Shown here: one piece after another, positions 44,978-54,122 of the stretch
Position numbering within the stretch: the first letter of the stretch is position 1
How the letters are laid out: every line of letters starts with the position of its first letter
DNA from: Thalassolituus sp. UBA674
GTDB taxonomy: Bacteria > Pseudomonadota > Gammaproteobacteria > Pseudomonadales > Oceanobacteraceae
DNA: 64,000 nucleotides
Direction of reading: 5' to 3'
Assembly: GCA_002298335.1 (NCBI GenBank)
Contig: DBNK01000027.1
Span: 1-64,000, forward strand
Notes under the pieces: model-generated
What the model saw: only the letters and a program-made list of their open reading frames with translations
What the model was told of the DNA's origin: nothing
Database searches by the model: none
Position numbers and translations under genes: made by a program

Positions 44978-45292
44978 ATGACCGAAGCAATCCGGTTCCG
45001 GCGCTTGCGCTTGAGCCTGCGTCTGGAGCAAATCGACTTTGCAACACTGGCCAACTGCTCTGCATCCACGGTCAGTCGTGTAGAAAGCGGGCTGACCAGC
45101 TATCGGTACACTCACATCCGCGCACTGGAACAGAGCCTCGGTCTGCCGATCGATGTACTGCTTGAGCTGGGTATGGAGCGACCTGTATGGATACGGAGGT
45201 ACTTCGAGCTCAGTACCTCCGACAGAGCAGCTCTATCATCCATCATCATGGCCAGCATCGATGCCCTGAACCGTGTTAAGCGGGGCGTCTGA
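44978..45292 (+). CDS. XRE-like HTH DNA-binding protein
   Basis: A protein of 104 residues with a helix-turn-helix region LANCSASTVSRVESGLTSYR and a following helix RALEQSLGLPIDVLLELG, similar to XRE/Cro-type regulators. It is on the strand opposite to the rest of the late genes, and its 3' end overlaps the dam 3' end by 17 bases. It probably regulates itself and the divergent small acidic gene from the 120 bp between them, which has a TATAAT (44883-44888). The start has only a weak purine run. Confidence 0.65.
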   Translation: MTEAIRFRRLRLSLRLEQIDFATLANCSASTVSRVESGLTSYRYTHIRALEQSLGLPIDVLLELGMERPVWIRRYFELSTSDRAALSSIIMASIDALNRVKRGV

Positions 45293-46046
45293 CGTAGATC
45301 AGCTCGGTGCTCTTCTTCTCACCCGACTTAGCACCACCCAGCGTGTAGTTATAGCCGACCTCCATCACCTCCATGCCATCAAACAACGCCCGGATGTCAG
45401 GGTGATCATTGATACTGATGATCATGCGGCCTTTGATCGTATCCGCCAGCTCTCGTAGTGCTACATACTCCGGCCAGTCAAACGGTACGCCGTAGCCGGT
45501 CAACTGCCAGTACGGTGGATCCACATAGAACACCGTGCCTGGCCGATCATAGCGTTTCACCAATACCCTCCAGTCCATGTTCTCGATGTAACAACGGTTC
45601 AGACGCAGGTGCGCCGCTTCAAGATCCCGCTCCAGTGTCAGCAGGTTGAAGCGTGGCGGAGCTGTTGCAGCCGTGCCGAAGTGCTGGCTATCCACACGGG
45701 CACCGAAAGCCATCTTCTGTAAATACAGAAACCGCGCCGCGCGCTGGATATCCGTCAGTGTCTCCACCGGCGTTTTGATCAGCCAGTCCCAGTTATCCCG
45801 GCTCACCAGCGCCCAGCGGAACTGAGCATACAGCTCACCCATGTGATGCTTGACTACACGATAGAGGTTGGTGATATCGCCGTTGATGTCGTTCAGCACC
45901 TCAACCTTCGAGGGTTCTTTGCTGAAGAAGATACCGCCCGCGCCCGCGAACGGCTCTACATAACAGGTATGATCCCCCAGAAGGGGGAGAATGTGTTTAG
46001 CCAGTTTGCGTTTGCCGCCCGGCCAAGGTACCAGTGGTTTGGACAT
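45276..46046 (-). CDS. Phage DNA adenine methylase (Dam-type, D12 class)
   Basis: N6-adenine DNA methyltransferase. It has 256 residues with motif I FAGAGGIFF, the N-terminal PWPGGKRKLAKHILP and the catalytic DPPY in FYVDPPYWQLTGYG. It occupies the place of mom in Mu. The ATG at 46046 was chosen because GGAGGAG lies six bases upstream, inside the com reading frame. Likely role: protection of phage DNA from host restriction. The target sequence cannot be read from the protein. Confidence 0.9.
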   Translation of the reverse strand: MSKPLVPWPGGKRKLAKHILPLLGDHTCYVEPFAGAGGIFFSKEPSKVEVLNDINGDITNLYRVVKHHMGELYAQFRWALVSRDNWDWLIKTPVETLTDIQRAARFLYLQKMAFGARVDSQHFGTAATAPPRFNLLTLERDLEAAHLRLNRCYIENMDWRVLVKRYDRPGTVFYVDPPYWQLTGYGVPFDWPEYVALRELADTIKGRMIISINDHPDIRALFDGMEVMEVGYNYTLGGAKSGEKKSTELIYVRRPA

Positions 46047-46185
46047 TTCTGTCTCCTCCATTCTGGCGCTCGCGGCACTCTGACTTAGTGATGTGTTTGC
46101 AGCGTGAGCACTTAACCTCTACGCGGCCACTGCCACTGATCTTCAGCAGCAGTTTGTTACAAGTGTTGCATCGCACTTCGTGCAT
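45997..46185 (-). CDS. com: Com-like zinc-finger translational activator
   Basis: A protein of 62 residues with CNTC and CSRC pairs in the order C-x2-C-x18-C-x2-C (VRCNTCNKLLLKIS, VEVKCSRCKHITK), the pattern of Mu Com. In Mu, Com binds the mom mRNA and opens its start site. Here com overlaps the dam gene by 50 bases and its frame contains dam's ribosome-binding site. GAGGGG precedes the start. Its basic C-terminal tail is typical. Com regulating dam is inferred from position. Confidence 0.85.
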   Translation of the reverse strand: MHEVRCNTCNKLLLKISGSGRVEVKCSRCKHITKSECRERQNGGDRNVQTTGTLAGRQTQTG

Positions 46186-46223
46186 GTGAATCCCCTCAGA
46201 TGGTTTTCTGATAGGCTTGCCCG

Positions 46224-46275
46224 GCTCGTCGACGAGCGGGAGGCCTTGGCTGATTCACAGTGCCAGTTCACTGTG
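46224..46275. promoter_or_regulatory. Dense dyads upstream of com
   Basis: A perfect 14 bp palindrome GCTCGTCGACGAGC (46224-46237) and a stem CACAGTG/CACTGTG (46256-46262 and 46269-46275) lie in the 150 bp between com and the last tail gene. No U-run follows on the minus strand, so these are more likely operators or promoter elements of com-dam than a terminator. Confidence 0.45.
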
Positions 46276-46336
46276 CTTTGGTGTCCGGTTGGCAGTTGCA
46301 GCTGCTGACCGGTCGCCTCTCTTTCCCCCTTTTACC

Positions 46337-46564
46337 TCAGACTTCGACCGTCTGAGTCGGCAGGTCGGGTGCCTTACCGATGATTTTGCCCTCCTGAATA
46401 ACCGCCTTTGAATTTGCATCAACCGTGTCACCGATCACTCGCAGCGTGTCGCCTGAACGCAGTTGCACAATGCTGCTGCCATCGGCGTTTACGGTCTGAA
46501 CTGTCACTACCGTCTTTGCACCAGGTGCAAACAGTTTGCCGAACTGAACCCAAGGATTACGCAT
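46337..46564 (-). CDS. Small phage tail-operon protein
   Basis: A protein of 75 residues starting MRNPWVQFGKLFAPGAKTVV, mostly beta by appearance (VQLRSGDTLRVIGDTV). It overlaps the stop of the 588-residue tail protein (TGATG), so it belongs to the tail operon. The function is not recognised. Similar small proteins end the tail module of other transposable siphophages. Confidence 0.65.
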   Translation of the reverse strand: MRNPWVQFGKLFAPGAKTVVTVQTVNADGSSIVQLRSGDTLRVIGDTVDANSKAVIQEGKIIGKAPDLPTQTVEV

Positions 46565-48330
46565 CAGTTACTCTCCCACTCGTATGGCCGCGCCACCGTC
46601 AGCGTCTGCGATACCCGGCCTTTACTATCTTCATCAATGTCGGTCGCAGTGCAGTAGCCACGGAACGACTCAGACGAATCCTCAAACACCACCGCCAGCG
46701 TCTCACCCGGCAGAATCAGGCCCGGCTCAGCACCCTGATACTCAGGAACCCGCAGGCGCAAGGTGTAAATCATCCACACACCGCTGGCGGCCAGAATCTG
46801 CCCACCCCGAGCCTTCGTTGCCTCGTACGCTGTGGCCCATTCATCCACCACCTCGTCGGCCTCGATGTCACCGGCAGTACCTGAGCGCTGAACCGTCAGC
46901 GACACACCGTCTGCCGTATCCACACCCGAGGTCACCACGACAGCGTTAAACAGCTTGCCCGGCTGCCAGTCGCGGCTCAGGCTCAGCACCTGGTTCTCGT
47001 GGATCGTGTGGTCGACGACATAGTTTTCAAGGTTCCACGGCAACGGGTAGTAACGCGGAGACACAATCAGCTCATCCGCCGCCATGCTCGCCTGAACCAC
47101 TGCGCCAGCAGCCTCCGCCAGGCGTTTGATCACTTGCATGGGTGACCGGCCCTGATAACTGAACGAGCTGCTGGCCATCGGCCAGTCCGGCAGCCGCGCG
47201 GTATCCCATACCAGACTGAACCCGGTACCATCCAGCTCCGCCGTCGCAGCCTGCACAGCCGTCGTGCTGCTTATACTCTTTGAGCGTAACGGCGCGTACT
47301 CCGCACTCATGTAATGCCCACGACTGTAGCCGGTCACAGAATACGCACGCTGCAGCTGATTGCCCTGAATCACCCGCGACTCACGCGGGCGATCCATAAA
47401 GAACACCCACTGCCAGCCGTTAATCTCGATCCGCACTTCTTTTTTACCTGACAGATCCGGCTCCACAAGCGAGCGGCTGCCGTCGTTCGTCACGTTGAAC
47501 GAGCAGCTCCATGGCACACCATCCTGACTCAGGCTCAGCTTCAGGTCGCGGTACGCCAGCGGCTGCTCACCCGGCAGCGCAATCACATTAACCAGGTTCA
47601 TACTGATGTAACTCCTCTTGATGTCCGGGCTCGGCGTCAGCTCACCCGGCAGATACGGTTGCTCAGCCTCATAGGGCTGGGTTGAGCGTTCATAGTATGT
47701 GTGTCCCGCACCCCAGGGCAGGTCACTGGCGCGCTCTTTATCCGGGGCTTTATGCACGCGGCTTTTGCTGATGATGCTGATGTTCCACGCGGGTAGTTTT
47801 GTCAGCTCAAACGTGGCGATTTTAATGTCAGCGCTGGGGATGTACGGGCCGTCGGTCAGGTTGAAATTGGGGCTGACGCTGGTCAGCAGTGCGGCCTGCC
47901 CGAGGGTGTATTCGCTGATCCGGATGGCTGTCGGATCTGTGCCCCGGATGGGGGTTGCGCGATTGACGACTTTCAGCGCGGCCTGATGCACGGGCAATGT
48001 CGTTTGTGCTGCTGGCTGTTGATCTGCGCTGGCGTACAGCGCTGAGACCTGGGCGGTTTTGTCCGGTGCGCCTGTGATGTGTAGTGCTGTCTGCGCAGTC
48101 TGCTGCTGATCTGCGCTGGTGAGCGGGGTTGTGACCTGCGCGGTTTTGTCGGGTGCCGTTGTGATCGGCAGTGCTGTCTGCGCAGTCTGCTGCTGATCTG
48201 CGCTGACAACAGCCAGGGCGGTGCGGCCGCTGCGGTCGGTGGTTGCTGACCACGGCTGATCAGACCGGGCTGCTGCCTGACGGTTGGCGGATCTGACGGA
48301 TGTGGCCGCGCGGGCATAGAGGACGGGCAT
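46564..48330 (-). CDS. Phage tail hub-like protein with N-terminal repeats
   Basis: A protein of 588 residues. The N-terminus carries four 29-residue repeats (about 14-42, 43-71, 72-100, 101-129) with SADQQ at 43, 72 and 101 and (APDKTAQV) in two of them. The rest (about 240-588) has text typical of tail hub proteins of siphophages and Mu-like phages, such as GWQWVFFMDRPRE and RSPMQVIKRLAEAAGAVVQA. Role inferred: hub at the tail tip contacting the host. Overlaps on both sides (TGATG) show tight coupling. Confidence 0.65.
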   Translation of the reverse strand: MPVLYARAATSVRSANRQAAARSDQPWSATTDRSGRTALAVVSADQQQTAQTALPITTAPDKTAQVTTPLTSADQQQTAQTALHITGAPDKTAQVSALYASADQQPAAQTTLPVHQAALKVVNRATPIRGTDPTAIRISEYTLGQAALLTSVSPNFNLTDGPYIPSADIKIATFELTKLPAWNISIISKSRVHKAPDKERASDLPWGAGHTYYERSTQPYEAEQPYLPGELTPSPDIKRSYISMNLVNVIALPGEQPLAYRDLKLSLSQDGVPWSCSFNVTNDGSRSLVEPDLSGKKEVRIEINGWQWVFFMDRPRESRVIQGNQLQRAYSVTGYSRGHYMSAEYAPLRSKSISSTTAVQAATAELDGTGFSLVWDTARLPDWPMASSSFSYQGRSPMQVIKRLAEAAGAVVQASMAADELIVSPRYYPLPWNLENYVVDHTIHENQVLSLSRDWQPGKLFNAVVVTSGVDTADGVSLTVQRSGTAGDIEADEVVDEWATAYEATKARGGQILAASGVWMIYTLRLRVPEYQGAEPGLILPGETLAVVFEDSSESFRGYCTATDIDEDSKGRVSQTLTVARPYEWESN

Positions 48331-48455
48331 CAGCAGGCACCGGTATGGATCTGCGGCTCGGAGGCGAGTCCCACAAACCGCGGGATGACGGGAAAAGACA
48401 TGGGCGCGGTGGTCACGGCGCAGAGTGACTGTGAGTGGAGATGGCTGCGGCTCAT
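48330..48455 (-). CDS. 41-residue phage tail-operon protein
   Basis: A short frame coding MSRSHLHSQSLCAVTTAPMS and on to QIHTGAC. Its ATG overlaps the upstream stop (ATGA) and its stop overlaps the next start (TGATG), so it is probably really translated. Function unknown. Confidence 0.6.
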   Translation of the reverse strand: MSRSHLHSQSLCAVTTAPMSFPVIPRFVGLASEPQIHTGAC

Positions 48456-49192
48456 ACGAAAAAAGGCCCTTCGCTGACAGGGCGGAAAAAACGTTTGGCC
48501 GTCAGAGTACAGCTGCCGGTGACGACGACAGCTCCCTCTGTTGTGGGCCACTCCGGCTCTGGCCCGAGCGTGCCGGTATCGGATACCTGGTACACATAGC
48601 CGTTATAGCCCGTCGGGTGAATACGCTCACCCACGCCGTGGGCAGCGCCCTCAACAAAATCAACGCCGTAGTCATCAAACACGGTGACGAGCACCTGGCC
48701 GTTGTAGCCCAGCCACTCTAACAGGTACTCGCCCGTTACCGGGCTGGATACCGTCTGTGCCAGTTGGCGCGGTGATTCACCGTCCAACGCTGTGGCAATC
48801 ACAATACGCTGCGCAGGCTGGTCAGCGACGGTTGCGGTACCGCTGAATGAGCCGGGGTCGCCTGTGCCCTCATCCGGCAAATTGTTTGTAAACTCGATAT
48901 TGACCTGCCCGGAGTCGTACACGTACGAATCCACCCACCACATACCAGCATCCAATCCGCCGTTACGCACACGGAAGGCAATCAGGCGGTATTCACCGGC
49001 GTTGTCGAAAGAGGCCTTGGAAAACCGGAATATATCGCCCTGAATGACAACAAGCTGCTCATTGTTCGTCAGCGATCGATAAAACTGCACAACCCAGAGA
49101 TCAGCGGCGGGCAGGTTGTGTAGCAAATCAACAAATTCCACCGGGTCTGGCGGCGTATAAACAAACACCGGCGGGCAATAGCCGATGCTCAC
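48452..49192 (-). CDS. Phage tail protein, unknown
   Basis: A protein of 246 residues beginning MSIGYCPPVFVYTPPDPVEF, with a beta-rich, Ig-like part. Neighbours are tail genes, overlapping by four bases on both ends. No known domain is recognised. Its position after the 1184-residue protein suggests a tail-tip or fibre-associated part. Confidence 0.55.
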   Translation of the reverse strand: MSIGYCPPVFVYTPPDPVEFVDLLHNLPAADLWVVQFYRSLTNNEQLVVIQGDIFRFSKASFDNAGEYRLIAFRVRNGGLDAGMWWVDSYVYDSGQVNIEFTNNLPDEGTGDPGSFSGTATVADQPAQRIVIATALDGESPRQLAQTVSSPVTGEYLLEWLGYNGQVLVTVFDDYGVDFVEGAAHGVGERIHPTGYNGYVYQVSDTGTLGPEPEWPTTEGAVVVTGSCTLTAKRFFRPVSEGPFFV

Positions 49193-50190
49193 AGCCAGTC
49201 CTCCGGCTCCAGACTGATCATGCCGTAGATATCCCAGCCAAGGTTACAGGCCGTGAATGTTTTACCTCCCAGCTCAATCGTGTCTTTCAGCGTTTGCAAA
49301 GATGTATCAAAGTATTGCCGCAGAACACTACGAGCAATCGATTGCTGATATGAAACGATCTGGGGACATGAGTACAACCCTGGCACAATCCCGATGTCGG
49401 CATTATCTGACCTGCTGAGCGCCATCGCCGGAGCCAAGGGCAAATAACGTGATCCAGAGATATTTATTGTTGCATTATAGGTTGACTGCGAAAATGGCTG
49501 CAGCTGCATCCACGTCTCACTCAGCGCCGCTGATCCATCAGAATAAAACTGAGTGCCGTGCCAGTTCGAGGAGTAATCCGTCATCACCGTATAGCCTGGC
49601 GAGCTGGACTGATAGCGGCGGTAATTCCCGACCCAGACCGCACCATTACCGAGATCGCCATCCGCCAACCCCTGCGCATTAAACATTGCACCAGAACCCC
49701 AGAAGCAAATATCATCACCGTCGGTATTATGTGAATTAAACAGATCGCCAGTTGGCCCACTGAACAGATGAAATGCGTTATCATTGGCATACATCACAAA
49801 CTGACCAGCATTTGGCAGGTTGTAAAATTGCCCCCGCTGAAACTCACCCGCCTCCGTCAGATCATCCAGACTGCTCAAATAATATCGTCCAGAGCGCGCA
49901 TTGACCGGAGTGCTGGCGTTGATCATCGCCTCACAAATAAAAATTCCCGGCCCGTAGATTGATCCTGAAAACTTTTTTAAGCCCAACACAAACGTCTGCA
50001 ACGCATTAGTAATCGTAAAAACTCCTGAGCCAGACCAGTCGTCATACACCACCGACCAGCCCGCAGCGCTTTTACCGCCATACCCATCAACAAGACATGC
50101 CTTCAGAATCTGATACAGGCAGTCAGTAACATCAGAGAGCACCGGCGCACCGGCGTCATCGTACGCGTACCGAATCGGAGCCATACCCAT
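49189..50190 (-). CDS. Phage tail protein, unknown
   Basis: A protein of 333 residues starting MGMAPIRYAYDDAGAPVLSD, without a recognised domain. Aromatic and Gly-rich text (NAFHLFSGPTGDLF, GGKTFTACNLGWDIYGMI) suggests a beta-structured receptor-interacting or tail-tip protein. ATG overlaps the stop of the 1184-residue gene (TGATG). Confidence 0.55.
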   Translation of the reverse strand: MGMAPIRYAYDDAGAPVLSDVTDCLYQILKACLVDGYGGKSAAGWSVVYDDWSGSGVFTITNALQTFVLGLKKFSGSIYGPGIFICEAMINASTPVNARSGRYYLSSLDDLTEAGEFQRGQFYNLPNAGQFVMYANDNAFHLFSGPTGDLFNSHNTDGDDICFWGSGAMFNAQGLADGDLGNGAVWVGNYRRYQSSSPGYTVMTDYSSNWHGTQFYSDGSAALSETWMQLQPFSQSTYNATINISGSRYLPLAPAMALSRSDNADIGIVPGLYSCPQIVSYQQSIARSVLRQYFDTSLQTLKDTIELGGKTFTACNLGWDIYGMISLEPEDWL

Positions 50191-53100
50191 CAGTCTGCAC
50201 TCCCTGTCAACTCGATATAGACCTCATCGTCCGCGACCGGCGTGTTGCTCGGTGTGACGGAGCGGATGGCCCAGATCGGTGCTGATGCGGCTTCGGTGTT
50301 GAAGCGGATGATGTTGCTGTTAACCCAGCCAGCCCCAAAGCCTGCGGCATAAATGGTGAGGTACGGCTGGCCGTTCATGGGGTTGATCGGGCTGAAGTCG
50401 GCATTGATGTTGCCGGTGCCGATGAGGCCGCGCTGCTCTGAGTGGCATTCGAACGACTCGCTGCCGGTGAATTTCAGCTTCCAGCGGTCTTCGACTGCGC
50501 CGTAGTTGCTGACAAGGATCGGGTAGTTGAGGTCGTCGTATGTAGCCGATGCCGGGTCGCCGACCAGCGTGTCTTTAAACAGCCCGGCTTCATCCACTTT
50601 TTGGTCAAAGAGGTTGTAAACGCGGCTGCCGATATCACCGAGATCTACAAAACCGCTCACGTAGCTGGTGTCTGCCGGGTAGTCCTGCGTCAGCTGCAGA
50701 TTGAGCTGCAGTGTACCGTCAATACCGGCCTGGGTGCAGACCACACGCTGTGAAATGCGGTGCGCAACGGTGAGTGGTGTCGGCAGGCTGGTGCCGTCGG
50801 TATCGACGAGATTGAGCGGGTCAGCCAGGGTGACAGTACCGGCTGCAAGATCGGCTGTGAACTGATCAAACGCCAGGTAATGGCCGTTATCACCGGTCAC
50901 AAAAACATGCGTTAAATCCGTGCGGCCGCAGTTGATCACCTGACCTGCTACCGGGCTGGCGACGCTGATGTCCTGCGTGTTGTGGATCTGCAGCTTGTAG
51001 CCGTCTTTATAAATGGGCACGCGCCCGTCGGATGGCAGTTTTACCGGGTCCACCCCGAGCTTATCCGGATCCTGCGGGATGGTTTTATAGGCTACCGCGT
51101 TGTAGGTCAGTGTTGCCAACAGGACGGGGTCATCAAAGATGATTTCGACGAGGCCGATGTCTGACTCTACGGTTCCTCCGGCATCGCCGGAGGTGTATGA
51201 CGGCTGCACAATCGTCATTTGATATGACCCGCCATAGATGCTGGTGCCGGGCTGGGGCAGCGCGTCATCCCGGTCATCGCTCTGAAAAGTGCCCGAAATG
51301 TCGCCCGCGTTATCCGACTCTGCAAGCATCAGCGCGCCGTCAGACGCACGACGGGCCTGAAACTGCATGCCCGATGGGCGCAATGGGCTGGCGGCAGTAC
51401 GGAAAACCACACTATCCACTGCTGCACCGGCACCCACACCCGCCAACAGCGCGGTGACTGACGTGGTCAGGCTGCTGATGTAGGTACGGATATCGTTGTA
51501 GCTGACGATCGCGCAGCCCGCAGCCACATCGAGATTACCGACCGTCACGCCCGCGCCGGTATCGACATCCCAGCCACGTAGCACATTGCCATTCGTATCG
51601 GTCACCAGCTCGTATCCACCCACAGTAAACACGGCGCCGGGCAGTACGAAATCGTCCTGCAGTGGGATTTTCAGCTCCAGAGCTGACAGGCTGATGGTCT
51701 CAGAGACTTCAGTGCCCGCAGACGTGCTCATGTAGCGGATTGCGGCAGTCTGTGTCTCAACCCGCATGGTTTTAACGACCACATTTTTTTCCCACCCGCC
51801 GAGCACGCCACTGGATTTTGTGTAATCTACCGCCACAACAGTAAACTCATCGCAATCCAGCGTGATCGTGCCAGCGGGTGCATCCAGTGACCCACATACA
51901 TGACCACCGCTGCGACTGCCCGCGACCTGATACGCGACGGAGCCACTGCCGGTACTGTATATGCGATAGCCCTTGGTAAACCGCGTAGTAGTAACCGTAC
52001 CGTCAGACAGGGTTTCAGACGTGTACGTGAGATCCAGATTAAACCCGACTGATCCACGCTGAATATCCGTATCCGGCAGATTGATAACCAGCTGTCCACC
52101 GGTTTGCTGACTGATGCTCGCATTGTGCGTGATAAACGCATCATTGTGATTTGTATACGTCAGCGTGATATCGGTATCGGGCAGGTTCGCCGGGGTGAAA
52201 ATAACATGCCCGTCTGCCACTTCACCGGCGCTGCTGCTCAGTGTGTCGTTAGCATCCGCCGTGGCGGTGTAGTTGATACCCCCTCGCGACCACGCGACCT
52301 CCATCGTGCCCTGCACCGGGCTGCCTGCAACAGGGATCTCAAACGCGACATCACGGCTGCCGAGATCGCCGGTGTAGTACGGGGACTGCGCCCATGTATA
52401 AATGATGGCACTACCGAGATCCGGTTCGGCTGGCAGGCTGATGCTGCCTGAGCCGGTGCTGTAGTTGATGGTGCCGGTGGCATCGCCGGTCAGCTCACCG
52501 GTGGCGTTGTCATCGAGGGTGTACCAGTCACCCAGGTACATAAACTCAACGCGCACCGTCCCGGGCAGTGGTGCCGGGTACAACTGGAAGGTATACGTGG
52601 CTTGTCGGTTGCCCTCACCGACGGTCACTTTATCGGTGTACGGCGTCAGCTCCAGAGCGGAGGATGGCTCGTATTTGACGGAGACTGAGCGGCTGCCGCT
52701 CACTGTAAACACAAGGCGTTTATTAATCGGATCCAGTTCGATATCAGTCACATAATCGGCGCCCGAGGTGTGCGTCATGATATCGCCGTCGTCCTCATAT
52801 TCGCCGCCCGCGACGATGAGTATCAGGGTGCCACGCGCCCACCAAGTCGGCAGGGTAATATCCTGCGCACCGGAACGGGTACCGAGCGACCGGGTGACCT
52901 GATCGCCAGCTGACGGATACGCCCGGCGGACGACACCGACACTCTGATCGACCAACGCGGTCTCTGATGTCAGCGCCGGGATAATCGACTGAAAAATGCC
53001 GTCCACTTTGACCGACTGGTCACCAGCAGTGGCAGCAGCTTGCAGCGGCTTGATGCCGTAGTAATTCTGCCCGTCGCTGGTTTGAGACTTAAAAATCTCG

Positions 53101-53744
53101 GTCGGGTGCGTGACCACGGGCTCAGGGTCGCGCCCCTCGAACTCATACTGCAACGCTTGGCTGATCGTGATTGTGTGCTCCCATGCGCGGTACTTTTTAT
53201 ACTCGTTGTTTTGCTCGTAGTAATAATCCTGATACTGGCCCGTCACGTCCGTGACCTGTATCGCCTGCTCGTCGCCCGTGTTGTTATTGACGAGGAACAG
53301 TACGGCACCGATTTCAGGCGCATCCGACGAGCTGTCGGAGTACACAATAATGCTGCGCTGCCCCTCACGCTGAGTACCCACCGGGCGCAGCGGTGACCGG
53401 GTTGATTTAACCCGATAACTCTCGATTTTATCCCGTGCTGCGGCGCGCTCGTCATAGTGGTCATCCGTGTCAAACAGCAACGTGGAGACGTTTTCAGCCG
53501 ATGCATCGCGGCTGATGAAAAAACCGGCACCCAGCAGCTGATCACGGTTGGCGGATGCAATCGCACCGTACAATTTACGGATCGACACACCCCCGCCGAT
53601 CTGCAGCGTTAACGAGATATCTGACCACAGGTTATTGACCTCGCCTGGGTTGATCTCTTCGTTGGTCATTTGTCCGCCGCCGTCGCTCTCGTCAGAGATG
53701 CGTTCAGAGCGGAGGATTTTCAGGTCTTCTGGGTTGATAGCCAT
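50190..53744 (-). CDS. Giant phage tail protein with Ig-like repeats
   Basis: A protein of 1184 residues, possibly a tail fibre or central tip protein. It starts MAINPEDLKILRSERISDES, an N-terminal pattern seen in transposable siphophages, and then shows several Ig-like beta repeats such as VRVEFMYLGDWYTLDD and MEVAWSRGGINYTATAD. It lies between the tape-measure side and the hub-like protein. It has no membrane segment. Function is inferred from position and fold type. Confidence 0.6.
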   Translation of the reverse strand: MAINPEDLKILRSERISDESDGGGQMTNEEINPGEVNNLWSDISLTLQIGGGVSIRKLYGAIASANRDQLLGAGFFISRDASAENVSTLLFDTDDHYDERAAARDKIESYRVKSTRSPLRPVGTQREGQRSIIVYSDSSSDAPEIGAVLFLVNNNTGDEQAIQVTDVTGQYQDYYYEQNNEYKKYRAWEHTITISQALQYEFEGRDPEPVVTHPTEIFKSQTSDGQNYYGIKPLQAAATAGDQSVKVDGIFQSIIPALTSETALVDQSVGVVRRAYPSAGDQVTRSLGTRSGAQDITLPTWWARGTLILIVAGGEYEDDGDIMTHTSGADYVTDIELDPINKRLVFTVSGSRSVSVKYEPSSALELTPYTDKVTVGEGNRQATYTFQLYPAPLPGTVRVEFMYLGDWYTLDDNATGELTGDATGTINYSTGSGSISLPAEPDLGSAIIYTWAQSPYYTGDLGSRDVAFEIPVAGSPVQGTMEVAWSRGGINYTATADANDTLSSSAGEVADGHVIFTPANLPDTDITLTYTNHNDAFITHNASISQQTGGQLVINLPDTDIQRGSVGFNLDLTYTSETLSDGTVTTTRFTKGYRIYSTGSGSVAYQVAGSRSGGHVCGSLDAPAGTITLDCDEFTVVAVDYTKSSGVLGGWEKNVVVKTMRVETQTAAIRYMSTSAGTEVSETISLSALELKIPLQDDFVLPGAVFTVGGYELVTDTNGNVLRGWDVDTGAGVTVGNLDVAAGCAIVSYNDIRTYISSLTTSVTALLAGVGAGAAVDSVVFRTAASPLRPSGMQFQARRASDGALMLAESDNAGDISGTFQSDDRDDALPQPGTSIYGGSYQMTIVQPSYTSGDAGGTVESDIGLVEIIFDDPVLLATLTYNAVAYKTIPQDPDKLGVDPVKLPSDGRVPIYKDGYKLQIHNTQDISVASPVAGQVINCGRTDLTHVFVTGDNGHYLAFDQFTADLAAGTVTLADPLNLVDTDGTSLPTPLTVAHRISQRVVCTQAGIDGTLQLNLQLTQDYPADTSYVSGFVDLGDIGSRVYNLFDQKVDEAGLFKDTLVGDPASATYDDLNYPILVSNYGAVEDRWKLKFTGSESFECHSEQRGLIGTGNINADFSPINPMNGQPYLTIYAAGFGAGWVNSNIIRFNTEAASAPIWAIRSVTPSNTPVADDEVYIELTGSAD

Positions 53745-54121
53745 CAGTCAGGCTCCACGGTTTTGAGATTAATGGTTACCGCATACAGGGTGTCAGCGGT
53801 CGGGTTTGTGGTCGGGTAAACCGGCGCGCCGGTCACACCACCGGCCTCGATGTCGAACACCACGGTATGCGTGGTGGCATCGTTCAGCGTCAGGGTGCGC
53901 TTGATGGTCGGGGCGCTGTTCTGCATATCGCGCAGCGCGAGAAAATCCACCCGGCTATACCAGCCGTTGGTCAGGCGGATCGGCTGGCCGTAACTCAATG
54001 AACGCGCCTGAATATCCGGCACGCCACCGATGCTGGTCTCGGTACTTTGCGCCACCGGTGCCCAGTCGAATTCGTTCTCCCAGACGGTCTGTTCATTCAG
54101 TTCAGTGGTGTCGATCTGCAT
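53744..54121 (-). CDS. Phage tail-associated protein
   Basis: A protein of 125 residues beginning MQIDTTELNEQTVWENEFDW. It follows the tape-measure gene by one base (TGA-T-ATG) and overlaps the next start (TGATG), the position of a distal-tail-like or tail-tip connector protein in siphophages. Mostly beta by appearance; function inferred only. Confidence 0.5.
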   Translation of the reverse strand: MQIDTTELNEQTVWENEFDWAPVAQSTETSIGGVPDIQARSLSYGQPIRLTNGWYSRVDFLALRDMQNSAPTIKRTLTLNDATTHTVVFDIEAGGVTGAPVYPTTNPTADTLYAVTINLKTVEPD

Positions 54122-54122
54122 A

